A stretch of DNA of 64,000 bases from Pseudomonas paraglycinae (GTDB lineage Bacteria; Pseudomonadota; Gammaproteobacteria; Pseudomonadales; Pseudomonadaceae). A program made the position numbers and the translations under genes. The stretch lies in assembly GCF_021601625.1 (NCBI RefSeq), contig NZ_BQHR01000009.1:124001-188000 (forward strand). The letters run 5' to 3'. Of the stretch, positions 17,998 through 25,934 are shown piece by piece; within the stretch, counting starts at the first letter, position 1; the number at the start of each line of letters is the position of its first letter. Under the pieces are notes generated by a model. The model worked only from the letters and a program-made list of their open reading frames with translations, did no database searches and was not told the DNA's origin.

Positions 17998-18897
17998 ATG
18001 ACACAGTGGTTCAAGCTTTTCTGCGCGATGGCGGTGGCCGTCGGGCTGGCCGGGTGCATCGCCGCTCCCATTGAAATGACCGCGCAGACAGAAGCCCGGC
18101 TCAAAGAGCAGGCGCCTGTGCGCTTTCTGTTGACCTTCGATGACGGGCCCAGCGCTTCCAGTTTTTTCAATCCCACCGACACCGTGCTCGACAGCCTCAA
18201 GGACAACCCGCTGCAACCGGGGATCAAAGCGGTGTTTTTCGTCCAGACCCGCGCGCCGCGAGCGGGCAACAGTGAGATCGGCCGGCAGGTGATGCGCCGC
18301 GAGCACGCTGAAGGGCACATTCTGGGCTTTCACACTGCGACCCATTGGCACACCAATCATCGATTGCTCGACCCGGATGAGCTCGAAACCACGTTGACCA
18401 ACGGCTCGGCGGACATCGCGGCGATCACCGGCGCGCCGCCAACATTGCTGCGTCCGCCGTTCTGGAACTACGACAAACGCACCTTCGCCGCCTATCAGCA
18501 GCACCACATGCAGGTTTTGCTGACTGACCTGAGCGCCAACGACGGCAAGATCTGGGGCTTCAACGCCAGCCCCCGGCGGCGGGCGAACATGCTGCGTCAG
18601 CTGTCGGAAGTCCGGGAACGGATTGCCCTCGGTGAATTGCCAACGGTGGACGGGGTGATTCCGGTGGTGGTGACCTTCCACGATCTCAACCGCTACACCG
18701 CCCGCCATACCCGCGAGTACTTGCAGATTCTGCTCGACAGCGCCGCCGCCACCGGCGTGCGACTGGCGGACAAACCGTTCTATGAGGATCGCGCAGCACT
18801 GGAAAAAGCCGCGCTGGCGCGCACGGTGGGCGAGTCGTCGAAACCGGTGAATCTGCCGGGGATCTGGAACTGGATTTGGGACCATGACGCCCATTGA
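17998..18897 (+). CDS. Polysaccharide deacetylase (NodB/CE4) lipoprotein
   Basis: 299 residues. The N-terminus carries a lipobox, AVGLAGC, with Cys20 as the lipidation site. The catalytic domain keeps the CE4 motifs: TFDDGPS (D48, D49), the metal-binding histidines H112 and H116 in GFHTATHWH, and LLRPPFWNYD. These enzymes remove acetyl groups from N-acetylated polysaccharides. A membrane-anchored form would act on cell-wall or surface glycans in the periplasm. The natural substrate is unknown. It shows no obvious functional link to the binding protein upstream. Confidence 0.86.
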   Translation: MTQWFKLFCAMAVAVGLAGCIAAPIEMTAQTEARLKEQAPVRFLLTFDDGPSASSFFNPTDTVLDSLKDNPLQPGIKAVFFVQTRAPRAGNSEIGRQVMRREHAEGHILGFHTATHWHTNHRLLDPDELETTLTNGSADIAAITGAPPTLLRPPFWNYDKRTFAAYQQHHMQVLLTDLSANDGKIWGFNASPRRRANMLRQLSEVRERIALGELPTVDGVIPVVVTFHDLNRYTARHTREYLQILLDSAAATGVRLADKPFYEDRAALEKAALARTVGESSKPVNLPGIWNWIWDHDAH

Positions 18898-19019
18898 GAG
18901 CGGCGACTTGAAGATGTGAAGCGGTTGGCAAATTTTGCGGGTGTCGGTGAGAGCAAGGCGACAAAAGCTCATCTATGCTCATCGGGTTGCCCGAGCCAAC
19001 GCCTGTGAGGCGTGCCCCC

Positions 19020-19262
19020 ATGATTGCCATTACCGACATTTGCCGCATCGTCGAATCCGGCTTCTCGCCGCTGTATTGCGATTGCACCGAAACGGCGCAG
19101 GGACTCTTGCAGATCAAGGTTTACGAACCCGACAGCGGGCGGGTCAACCTGTTGCTCAACGGGGTGTCCCCGGAGCATCTGGTCACCATTCGTGACATCT
19201 CCAATTTCATCGGTGAACTGCGCACGGAAATGAGCGCCGGTCGCCGGGCGTTCGCCGGCTGA
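19020..19262 (+). CDS. DUF1652 domain protein
   Basis: 80 residues beginning MIAITDICRIVESGFSPLYC. The segment CTETAQGLLQIKVYEPDSGR and the ending LVTIRDISNFIGELRTEM match DUF1652, a small Pseudomonas family of unknown function. The start at 19020 has a GAGG about 8 nt upstream; a longer frame from 18975 is less likely. It ends 3 nt before the stop codon of the convergent NUDIX gene. Confidence 0.75.
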   Translation: MIAITDICRIVESGFSPLYCDCTETAQGLLQIKVYEPDSGRVNLLLNGVSPEHLVTIRDISNFIGELRTEMSAGRRAFAG

Positions 19263-19265
19263 GGG

Positions 19266-19628
19266 TCAAAGGCGTCGCTGAAAGGCGCGGACGATGCTCA
19301 GCGTGGCGTCACTGACGTTCAGATTCTGCACCGCATCCAGCGGGTGCCAGAGACAGTCGACGATTTCATTCAGCGGGCGAACCTGATCGATGTTCAGCAC
19401 CGATGCCTCGTAGACGTGGTGGCGGGTGCTGCCGTTCTGCAATTCCATCAGATAAAGCATGTCATCGCTGTCCAGCCCGGTTTCCTCCTTGAGTTCTCGG
19501 ACGGCGGCTTGCGCGCGGGTTTCTCCCGGTTCGACGGTGCCCCCCGGAAGCGTCCAGCGGCACCTGGGTTTGCGCACCAGGAGAATGTGTCGATCCTGTT
19601 CGCAGATGACGGTTGCTCGTACTTTCAT
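19266..19628 (-). CDS. NUDIX hydrolase
   Basis: 120 residues, single domain. The NUDIX box runs from Gly29 to about residue 52: [20 protein letters not shown] followed by KEETGL, with the Mg2+-binding REL-K-EE glutamates intact. Enzymes of this type hydrolyse nucleoside diphosphates linked to another group. The substrate cannot be told from the sequence. The gene stands alone. Confidence 0.9.
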   Translation of the reverse strand: MKVRATVICEQDRHILLVRKPRCRWTLPGGTVEPGETRAQAAVRELKEETGLDSDDMLYLMELQNGSTRHHVYEASVLNIDQVRPLNEIVDCLWHPLDAVQNLNVSDATLSIVRAFQRRL

Positions 19629-19825
19629 GTTTTACCCGATTGCCGGTTGTCATAAATTTGTCATGAATTAGCAATATTTGGGCCGCTACCGGTTTAGAGC
19701 TTCTGAGTGCCTGGAAGCGGCAAAAGTGCCGGAGACTTGACGCGGCCGCGGTGCGACGTTCGGTCGGCACGGCGGTGCATTGCGGGTGTAAGGTGAAAAA
19801 GTTCGTTACCAGACAGGAGGTGCCT

Positions 19826-20014
19826 ATGAGCATGGCGATGCTGAACAAAATGCACATGAATGGCTACGACGTACTCAGTGTGAACAACGGCCCGTGGCGG
19901 GTCTGCACGCAGGGTGACCGGCTCGCTTCGTTTGCCAGTCGCGAGGAAGCGCTGGCGTACGCCGCAGCGCTGCCGGGATACAAAAGCCGCGCACGCGGCC
20001 GCAAGACAGACTGA
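19826..20014 (+). CDS. Small conserved hypothetical protein
   Basis: 62 residues, MSMAMLNKMHMNGYDVLSVN at the start and a basic SRARGRKTD end. A consensus AGGAGG lies 5 nt before the ATG at 19826, and a strong terminator follows, so expression is likely. The middle part (PWRVCTQGDRLASFASREEALAYAAAL) resembles small DUF2188-like folds in which a short sheet precedes one helix; that resemblance is only suggestive. Confidence 0.65.
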   Translation: MSMAMLNKMHMNGYDVLSVNNGPWRVCTQGDRLASFASREEALAYAAALPGYKSRARGRKTD

Positions 20015-20026
20015 AGGTCTGTGAAG

Positions 20027-20054
20027 AAAAAGCCCCGGATGTCCGGGGCTTTTT
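20027..20054. terminator. Bidirectional intrinsic terminator
   Basis: AAAAAGCCCCGGA, loop TG, TCCGGGGCTTTTT: a perfect 13-bp stem with flanking A and T tracts, between two convergent small genes. Confidence 0.92.
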
Positions 20055-20073
20055 GTTGTGGACCGGGTGGGTT

Positions 20074-20313
20074 TCAGTGGACTTTGGTTCGGCTGATGGC
20101 GCGGGCTTTCACTTCCCGGGCATACAGTTGCAGGCGTTCTTCATCGCTTTGCAGCACTTCGCAGGATCGCAGTACCGCCTGGGCGTCCGCCTCGTTGCCC
20201 GACTGACGCAGTTGCTCGGCGATGCGCTTGAGGTCCACCGCCGACCATCTCAGGTCCGATGCCACGCTTTGCAGGTCACGCTGAAGTTCGTGTTCGTATT
20301 CATTGAGCCGCAT
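20074..20313 (-). CDS. Small helical hypothetical protein
   Basis: 79 residues from MRLNEYEHELQRDLQSVASD, rich in Glu, Arg, Gln and Leu, and predicted to be an all-helical, possibly coiled-coil protein with no signal peptide. GGAGGTG lies 5 nt before the ATG at 20313, which decides the start against a frame 20 codons longer. The family is not recognised. Confidence 0.6.
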   Translation of the reverse strand: MRLNEYEHELQRDLQSVASDLRWSAVDLKRIAEQLRQSGNEADAQAVLRSCEVLQSDEERLQLYAREVKARAISRTKVH

Positions 20314-20489
20314 GATCACCTCCGGAACATTCTCGGTAAAACAGAGTAGCCGCATTTTTCCGGTGTGGGGCAAGGTCTTCTGTCGGTGAGCTGAATGGCC
20401 CGGTTTTCGGGGAGTACTGGCAGAGCGCTACGATGGATGTCCGAACAGTTACAGGGTACATTTGCGTTTTTTCAGATGAAGGAATCACT

Positions 20490-20825
20490 ATGCGGATGTT
20501 GATCGGAGGGATGCTGATGGCGGCATTGGCCGGTTGTTCGTTGCCTGCGTCACTGGTGCCGGGCGAGCCGAATGTCAGCAAGACCAGCGACAAGACTCCC
20601 AAGGACTACGCCGCATGTGTATTGCCGCTATGGCAGCAGGACGTTGCCAAGACGTCCCAGACAGCGATTTCAAATGGCTACCGGATCACCGCGCCGAGCA
20701 TCGTCACCGCCGACGAGATTCTCGATGTGGTCAAGTACAAGGACGGCAGCCGCGTTTCCCTGTACCAGGGGCCGCCGTGGGCGAAGTCCGGGTCGTTGCG
20801 CAAAGCGGTGCGCGACTGCCTGTAA
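20490..20825 (+). CDS. Small lipoprotein of unknown function
   Basis: 111 residues. MRMLIGGMLMAALAGC gives a lipobox LAGC with Cys16. The mature part has two further cysteines (CVLPLWQQ and the ending VRDCL) that could form a disulfide. AAGGA is 6 nt before the ATG at 20490. The segment NGYRITAPSIVTADEILDVVKYKDGSRVSLYQ is typical of small periplasmic lipoproteins seen in Pseudomonas; the function is unknown. A terminator follows at once. Confidence 0.7.
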   Translation: MRMLIGGMLMAALAGCSLPASLVPGEPNVSKTSDKTPKDYAACVLPLWQQDVAKTSQTAISNGYRITAPSIVTADEILDVVKYKDGSRVSLYQGPPWAKSGSLRKAVRDCL

Positions 20826-20834
20826 TGGCGAAAT

Positions 20835-20871
20835 AAAAAAGCAGAAACCGGAGATCGGTTTCTGCTTTTTT
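20835..20871 (+). terminator. Intrinsic terminator after the lipoprotein gene
   Basis: GCAGAAACCG and CGGTTTCTGC flank a 5-nt loop, with A6 before and T8 after the stem. A textbook terminator that also suits the convergent Rrf2 gene. Confidence 0.93.
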
Positions 20872-20888
20872 TTGCCTGCTGATCGGGC

Positions 20889-21437
20889 TCAGTCCGAGAT
20901 GTCGGTGAGCGGAATGCCCGCGCCACCGGTTTTCTTTTCCCGGCGATCCTGCATCCAGTCTTCCACTTGGCTATTGAAGCCCGCCGGCGCCTTGCGCCCG
21001 ACCTTTCTGGCGATGTCGAGGATGGTCTGCTGGGCGAGGGCTTCTTCCATGCGCTTTTGCGCGGTCATCATCGCGGCGTGAATCGAGCAGGTGCCGTCCA
21101 GCGCCCAGTCCGGCGGGGAGCCGTCGAACAGCGCGCAGCGTCCGCGAATGTCCCGGCATTCGAAAATGTTCTTGGGACCATCGATGGCATTGACGATGTC
21201 GAGCAGGGTGATTTCGTCCGCCGGACGCGCCAGAGTGAAGCCGCCGCGCACACCGCCGGTGGATTCCACCAGTTTGCCTTTGGCCAGTTTGGTGAAGATC
21301 TTCGCCAGGTAATCCAGCGGCACCCCTTGCAGCTCTGCCAGGTCACGCACGCTGGCTTCACGACTGTCACCGCCGCTGCCCACCAGAAAGGCCAGGCAGT
21401 GAATGCCGTACTCGACCCCCGCACTGTAAAGCGACAT
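20889..21437 (-). CDS. Rrf2-family transcriptional regulator
   Basis: 182 residues. A winged helix-turn-helix at about 1-80 contains AGVEYGIHCLAFL, SVRDLAELQGVPLDYLAKIF and GGVRGGFTLARPADEITLLD. Three cysteines, C94, C101 and C117 (FECRDIRGRC, GTCSIH), match the Fe-S cluster ligands used by IscR/NsrR-type members. It therefore probably senses oxidants, nitric oxide or cluster status. It is divergent from the NDH-2-like flavoprotein gene, the likely target. Confidence 0.9.
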   Translation of the reverse strand: MSLYSAGVEYGIHCLAFLVGSGGDSREASVRDLAELQGVPLDYLAKIFTKLAKGKLVESTGGVRGGFTLARPADEITLLDIVNAIDGPKNIFECRDIRGRCALFDGSPPDWALDGTCSIHAAMMTAQKRMEEALAQQTILDIARKVGRKAPAGFNSQVEDWMQDRREKKTGGAGIPLTDISD

Positions 21438-21774
21438 AACTATCTCCGACTGTATTTGTCGCCGATGTTATCAGGGTTGTTCGTGGCAAACAATTCGGGA
21501 ACGCTTTGGTTTTTTGGCTATGAGGATCCCGTTTTTCTTGGTTTTCAGCTAAATCAACGAGTTAAAGAGGGTGGCTCAGTTCAATCTGAGCTATCGAAGT
21601 TTTCGATGCTAATCATCACAAAATCTGACTTGTTGGATCTAAAGGCGACCAATAGAGTCGCCGTTATCCGGTGAGCAGCCTTCCGCGTTCTTGAAAAATA
21701 CAGCCGAGTCCGCTCCCGATGATGTGAATCCTTCAACCTCATTCAGTGACTTGGCTTCGTGCCTGGAGAGAACA
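21438..21774. promoter_or_regulatory. Non-coding divergent region with three dyads
   Basis: 337 bp without a supported gene, AT-richer than its surroundings. It holds three perfect inverted repeats: GCTCAG/CTGAGC (21574-21591, 6-nt spacer), ATCGAA/TTCGAT (21593-21607, 3-nt spacer) and GGCGAC/GTCGCC (21644-21662, 7-nt spacer). They lie between the Rrf2 gene and the flavoprotein gene and could be operators or leader hairpins. Confidence 0.45.
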
Positions 21775-22980
21775 ATGAAACAGCACATTCTGGTAATCGG
21801 CGCAGGTTTCGGTGGCATGTGGACGGCGTTGAGCGCCACGCGTCTGGTCGACATTCACAATCGGGACAACATCGACGTGACCGTGTTGGCGCCGCAGGCC
21901 GAGCTGCGCGTTCGTCCGCGTTTCTACGAGCCGAATGCCCACACACTGGCAGCACCGCTGGGCGATCTGTTCGACGCGGTCGGCGTCAACTTCATCAAGG
22001 GCGCGGCGAACACCATCGACGTACAGACGAAAACCGTGGGCTACACCGACGCAGCCGGTGCGCAGCAGGTGTTCAACTACGACAAACTGGTACTGGCCTC
22101 CGGCAGCGGCCTGGCCCTGCCGGACACCCCGGGCGTGGCGCAATACGCGTTTGACGTCGACCAGATCGAAGCCGCCATTCGCCTGGAAAACCACCTCGAT
22201 TCCCTGATCGGTCAGCCTGAAAGCCAGGCACGCAACACCGTGGTCGTCGCTGGCGGTGGTTTCACCGGTATTGAAACCGCCACTGAAATGCCGGCGCGTC
22301 TGCGGGCTGTGCTGGGCGCTGATGCCAAGGTTCAAGTGATCATCGTTGACCGTGGGCAGAAAGTCGGCGCTTCCATGGGCGAAGCCATCAGCGTGTCGAT
22401 TGCTGAAGCTAGCGAAGAGTTGGGCGTGGAGTGGCGACTGGGTGTGTCGGTGCTGTCGGTCGATGAAAACGGCGTGACCCTGTCGGACGGCCAGCGCATC
22501 GAGGCAAAAACCGTGGTCTGGACCACCGGTGTGCGCGCCAGCTCCCTGACCGAACAGATTCCTGCCGAGCGTGATCGCCAGGGCCGTCTGCACGTTGATG
22601 CCAACCTGAAAGTCATCGGCCAGGACGACATCTTCGCCACCGGCGACGTGGCTTACGCGGCCACCGACGATGTCGGCAACTTCGCCCTGATGACCTGCCA
22701 GCACGCGATTTCCCTCGGTCGTCACGCCGGCAACAACGTCGCGGCGCAGATTCTGGGTGTCGACCCGACGCCGTACAGCCAACCGAAGTACGTGACCTGC
22801 CTCGACCTCGGCGCCTGGGGCGCGGTGTACACCGAAGGCTGGGATCGTCAGGTGAAACTGGTCAAGGAAGAGGGCAAGTCGCTCAAGACCCAGATCAACA
22901 CCCAGTGGATCTACCCGCCGGCGGCTGACCGCGCGAGCGCGCTGGCGGCTGCGGATCCGATGATTCCCGTGGTCGCGTAA
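21775..22980 (+). CDS. NAD(P)/FAD-dependent oxidoreductase, type II NADH dehydrogenase-like
   Basis: 401 residues. FAD-binding loop HILVIGAGFGGMWTALSATR at the N-terminus, NAD(P)-binding loop NTVVVAGGGFTGIETATEMP near residue 155, and the C-terminal FAD motif DIFATGDVAYAATDD. This is the NDH-2 / sulfide:quinone reductase superfamily fold. Active forms pass electrons from NADH to quinone or another acceptor at the membrane. The start at 21775 has GGAGAG just upstream; an extra 28 codons upstream lack support. The divergent Rrf2 regulator suggests redox control. Confidence 0.85.
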   Translation: MKQHILVIGAGFGGMWTALSATRLVDIHNRDNIDVTVLAPQAELRVRPRFYEPNAHTLAAPLGDLFDAVGVNFIKGAANTIDVQTKTVGYTDAAGAQQVFNYDKLVLASGSGLALPDTPGVAQYAFDVDQIEAAIRLENHLDSLIGQPESQARNTVVVAGGGFTGIETATEMPARLRAVLGADAKVQVIIVDRGQKVGASMGEAISVSIAEASEELGVEWRLGVSVLSVDENGVTLSDGQRIEAKTVVWTTGVRASSLTEQIPAERDRQGRLHVDANLKVIGQDDIFATGDVAYAATDDVGNFALMTCQHAISLGRHAGNNVAAQILGVDPTPYSQPKYVTCLDLGAWGAVYTEGWDRQVKLVKEEGKSLKTQINTQWIYPPAADRASALAAADPMIPVVA

Positions 22981-22997
22981 AACGACGTGTCGCAGAC

Positions 22998-23027
22998 AAT
23001 CCCGCCCGGTTGACGCTGGGCGGGATT
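22998..23027 (+). terminator. Intrinsic terminator after the flavoprotein gene
   Basis: AATCCCGCCC (22998-23007) pairs with GGGCGGGATT (23018-23027), followed by a T run to 23032. Confidence 0.92.
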
Positions 23028-23035
23028 TTTTTCGT

Positions 23036-23314
23036 TCAGATTCCGCAGACCTCTCCGGTAAGTACCACCCGACCGAACTCGGCGTTGGTCTCCTGAGGTG
23101 TGATGGCGAGCAACTGGTCGAGGCGAATTTCCTGTTGCGCGCCCAGTTGTTCGATCACCAGAAATTCTTCTTTGTCACTGCTGGTTCGCGTGGTCACGGC
23201 CCGGGCCATCAGCCGCTGACCGTCGATCAGCTCGATGTCCAGCTGATAGCCGCGCAGGCAGGCGATTTCCAGGTAGTCGTGCAGATCACAGTTCAACGGC
23301 TGATAACGGGTCAT
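23036..23314 (-). CDS. rof: Rho-binding antiterminator (Rof/YaeO family)
   Basis: 92 residues with the family signature YQPLNCDLHDYLEIACLRGY, followed by a small beta-barrel part (LDIELIDGQRLMARAVTTRT, EEFLVIEQLGAQQEIRLDQL). Rof binds the RNA-binding site of Rho and inhibits Rho-dependent termination. GAGGAG precedes the start. It begins 4 nt after the DUF2024 stop codon, so it is the last gene of a three-gene operon with the exported 246-residue protein. Confidence 0.85.
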   Translation of the reverse strand: MTRYQPLNCDLHDYLEIACLRGYQLDIELIDGQRLMARAVTTRTSSDKEEFLVIEQLGAQQEIRLDQLLAITPQETNAEFGRVVLTGEVCGI

Positions 23315-23318
23315 GGCG

Positions 23319-23576
23319 TTACTCCTCGAAACCTTGCAGGGTGATGATGAAATAGCCGTCTTCGGCGATGGCCTTGGCGACCTGCGGATTGGCCGGCTCG
23401 CTGTGGCAGAACAGACACTGGCTCTGGGAAATGTCTTCGTCCTGCAAGCCGTTGTCCATCAGGAACTGCCGAGCGTAGGCTTTCGCTGCTTCGGCTTCGC
23501 GATCGGTCAGCACGTCGAAATGAAGATAGCGGCCATCTTTGGTGCGCACGTGGGTATCGAATACTTTGACGAACAT
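23319..23576 (-). CDS. DUF2024 family protein
   Basis: 85 residues, MFVKVFDTHVRTKDGRYLHF at the start. A CLFCHSE motif at the centre and the ending YFIITLQGFEE fit the DUF2024 family of small cytosolic proteins of unknown function. The C-x2-C-H could bind a metal. Its ATG overlaps the stop codon of the upstream gene (TAATG), so the two are translationally coupled. Confidence 0.75.
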   Translation of the reverse strand: MFVKVFDTHVRTKDGRYLHFDVLTDREAEAAKAYARQFLMDNGLQDEDISQSQCLFCHSEPANPQVAKAIAEDGYFIITLQGFEE

Positions 23577-24316
23577 TATTGGCTCTCCTGCATTTTCCAG
23601 GTGCCGGGCAGCGAGAGGTTGCCCGAGGCGATGTCGTAGACGCTGCTGACACACAGCAGCGGGTTGTGCAGGTCGGCATTGACCTTCAGCGCTGCGGTGA
23701 CGCCGTCATAGTTGAAGCTTTGCGGGAAACCGACGGCAGCCAGCGGCACGCGGATCTGCGCGGCGTTCTGTTTCACACTCAGGTCGTAGCCGGGGGAGTC
23801 GATGTAAATCGGCGCGCCGGGCCAGGTCGCGGGCAGTTTCGGTTTGGCGTCCTTGGGGATGTCGCGCACTTTCAGGCCACCGGGGCCGCAGCTTTCATCC
23901 TTGCTCAGAACCACCCAGTGCGAGTGCCAGAGGCCACCATCGTTGTCCTTCTTGCCATCCTTGTTTTCATCCAACTGCGGGGTGTCATCGAAGTCCGGAT
24001 GCGAGGTCAGAGCGAGGGCGAGAATGCCTGAGTTCGCTTCAAAACCGACGGCGCCGCTGTCGAGGCTGGTGGGCCAGACGTAGCTGTAGACCTCGGCGCC
24101 GGCGAATGAACCCTTGGCGGTCGGCACGCGGCTGCCGGCCTTGCCATCGACCAATTGTTCGAAGACCAGGGTGTTGCCGTCCTTGAAAACACGGGTGTGG
24201 ACCAGATCGAACGCGGCGTCGGTTTTACCGGGTTCGCTGTGAATGCCTTCAGGTCCGTGGGCCCAGGCTTGTGTTGCCAGAAGCGTGCTGATGGTCAATG
24301 CCAATGCGCTTTTCAT
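23576..24316 (-). CDS. Exported protein of unknown function with calcium-like loop
   Basis: 246 residues. Signal peptide MKSALALTISTLLATQAWAH with cleavage near AWA-HG. The mature protein is rich in Gly and Asp and contains LDENKDGKKDNDGG near residue 120, an acidic loop like EF-hand or dockerin calcium sites. Two cysteines (SCGPGG, LLCVSS) may form a disulfide. It is the first gene of an operon with DUF2024 and rof genes, and divergent from a MarR-type regulator. The function is not recognised. Confidence 0.65.
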   Translation of the reverse strand: MKSALALTISTLLATQAWAHGPEGIHSEPGKTDAAFDLVHTRVFKDGNTLVFEQLVDGKAGSRVPTAKGSFAGAEVYSYVWPTSLDSGAVGFEANSGILALALTSHPDFDDTPQLDENKDGKKDNDGGLWHSHWVVLSKDESCGPGGLKVRDIPKDAKPKLPATWPGAPIYIDSPGYDLSVKQNAAQIRVPLAAVGFPQSFNYDGVTAALKVNADLHNPLLCVSSVYDIASGNLSLPGTWKMQESQ

Positions 24317-24379
24317 GGAATGCCTCGATGTGCGTTTAAGTTTCGAATCGACACCGCAATCCTAAGGTGGCACTGTTTT

Positions 24380-24414
24380 TTGTCAATAAGGTTTTTAAAC
24401 GATACTATTTATCG
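24380..24414 (+). promoter_or_regulatory. Promoter of the MarR gene with overlapping dyad
   Basis: TTGTCA (24380-24385) and TACTAT (24403-24408) are 17 nt apart, a good sigma-70 promoter. The perfect dyad CGATA-N5-TATCG (24400-24414) covers the -10 element, the usual place for an autorepressor operator. Confidence 0.55.
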
Positions 24415-24432
24415 ATCCCATTGAAACAGGCG

Positions 24433-24999
24433 ATGACCGTGTTGTTTGACCTGCTGGAAAGATTGTCGAGCCTGACCCGGGTGTGGTTTCGCGAGCACCC
24501 GCTGCTGGCCGAACTGCAACCGATTCAACTCAGCGCGCTGCTGTACCTGGCGCGGTGCAACCGCTATTCGAATACGCCGCTGGCGGTTACCGATTATCTG
24601 GGCCTGACCAAGGGCACCGTGTCGCAGTCGCTCAAGGCGCTGGAGACCCATGGTTTTCTGACCAAGGTTCCGGACGCCCGAGACAAGCGCAGCGTGCATC
24701 TGGAACTGACGACCACTGCGCGCGAACTGATCGACGCAGTGATGCCGCCGGAATTCCTGAGCAATGCCGCGCAACGCATGGGCGCGCGTGCCGGCGATCT
24801 GGAAGGCTTGTTGCTGGAGTTGCTGCGCAACATTCAACGCAGCGAAAACGTACCCAGTTACGGGCTTTGCCGGACTTGTCGCTTCCACCAGACATCGACT
24901 GCCGGCGCCGTCTGCGGATTGACCGGCGAAGCGTTGGCCCCGCCGGAAATCGAACTGATCTGTCGCGAGCATCGGTTACCTGAAGAAATCCCTGTTTGA
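24433..24999 (+). CDS. MarR-family regulator with C-terminal cysteine cluster
   Basis: 188 residues from the ATG at 24433 (a TTG 12 nt earlier is possible). Winged helix: LQPIQLSALLYLARCN, DYLGLTKGTVSQSLKALETHGFL and the wing DARDKRSVHLELT. After the usual MarR length the protein continues with C146, C149, H152, C161 and C177 (LCRTCRFH, AVCGL, LICREH), a pattern that could bind zinc or react to oxidants. Most MarR proteins lack this extension. It is divergent from the 246-residue exported-protein operon, its probable target. Confidence 0.82.
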   Translation: MTVLFDLLERLSSLTRVWFREHPLLAELQPIQLSALLYLARCNRYSNTPLAVTDYLGLTKGTVSQSLKALETHGFLTKVPDARDKRSVHLELTTTARELIDAVMPPEFLSNAAQRMGARAGDLEGLLLELLRNIQRSENVPSYGLCRTCRFHQTSTAGAVCGLTGEALAPPEIELICREHRLPEEIPV

Positions 25000-25112
25000 T
25001 CTTCTTTGTGCCACGGCTGTGACTAATCCTCACGGCTCCCTGTTTTCTCTACGATGCGTAATGCCCCGTGACACTTGATCGCAAGCGTCTTTCCAGCGTG
25101 CACTAGGCTTTG

Positions 25113-25139
25113 AATGCCGGCCCATTACGGGCCGGCATT
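25113..25139 (+). terminator. Hairpin downstream of the MarR gene
   Basis: AATGCCGGCCC and GGGCCGGCATT form an 11-bp perfect stem with a 5-nt loop, 114 nt after the MarR stop codon. The right arm is followed by a mixed GCTGTTTC rather than a pure T run. Confidence 0.7.
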
Positions 25140-25182
25140 GCTGTTTCTGGAGGATTGTTTTTGATTCAAGGAGCGACCGATC

Positions 25183-25788
25183 ATGGATGATCTGGTGAAA
25201 GAAGTGATTCCGCTGTTGCAGTACCTGATCCCGGGGTTTGTCTCGGCCTGGATTTTCTACACCCTGACGGCGTTCAAACGGCCGGATACGTTCGGGCAGA
25301 TTGTGCAGGCGTTGATTTTCACGTTTGTGATTCACGGGATGGTGTTGGGGGTTGGAGCGGTTTGTGTGTGGGTGGGGGAGAAGGGGTTTTCTGTAGGGAA
25401 GTGGGATGCGAAGGCTGAAGCGTTGTGGGCATTTTTTGCATCGCTGGTACTCGGGTTGTTGGCCTGTTGCCTGTCAGCGAATGGCAAGTTACATGGTTGG
25501 TTGCGCAGCAGAAACGTCACGAAACAATCTTCCTACCCCGGTCAATGGTTCAGCGCATTTGCGAAATATGATCGCGTTATCACCCTGCATTTGGATGATG
25601 AAAGGCGCGTTCTAGGGTGGCCGGTTGACTGGCCACCCGAGTCAACCAGCGGGCAGTTTGTGATGCAGTATCCCTGCTGGATCAACGAGGATGGAACGGA
25701 GGTGCCTATTAGTGCGGAATTTTTGTTGATAGATTCCACAAGGGTTAAATGGGTTGAATTCAGCCCTGTATCAGAGGGTTCATCATGA
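25183..25788 (+). CDS. DUF6338 family membrane protein
   Basis: 201 residues. Three predicted membrane helices: about 8-30 (IPLLQYLIPGFVSAWIFYTL), 40-65 (IVQALIFTFVIHGMVLGVGA) and 80-97 (WAFFASLVLGLLACCLSA). A cytosolic domain of about 100 residues follows, containing FAKYDRVITLHLDDERRVLGWPVDWP and ending PISAEFLLIDSTRVKWVEF. From memory this matches DUF6338, a family of unknown function. It has a good upstream AGGAGCG and overlaps the next small gene by ATGA. Confidence 0.68.
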   Translation: MDDLVKEVIPLLQYLIPGFVSAWIFYTLTAFKRPDTFGQIVQALIFTFVIHGMVLGVGAVCVWVGEKGFSVGKWDAKAEALWAFFASLVLGLLACCLSANGKLHGWLRSRNVTKQSSYPGQWFSAFAKYDRVITLHLDDERRVLGWPVDWPPESTSGQFVMQYPCWINEDGTEVPISAEFLLIDSTRVKWVEFSPVSEGSS

Positions 25789-25934
25789 CCGCCAGGGCAT
25801 CACAACCAATACCGCCACATATAAAGCGTCTTTTTGTAGGGCCGGACGGAAAGCGGCTGGAGAAACCATTGATCGAGGCATCAAAGGCACCTCCTCCGCC
25901 GAAGTACCCTCCATATCCTCATACCCATTCCTAG
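25785..25934 (+). CDS. Small proline-rich protein coupled to DUF6338
   Basis: 49 residues, starting MTARASQPIPPHIKRLFVG and ending in a Pro/Tyr/His-rich stretch APPPPKYPPYPHTHS. It starts inside the DUF6338 stop codon (ATGA) and ends overlapping the convergent LysR gene. The tight coupling suggests a working partner of the membrane protein. No family is recognised. Confidence 0.55.
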   Translation: MTARASQPIPPHIKRLFVGPDGKRLEKPLIEASKAPPPPKYPPYPHTHS

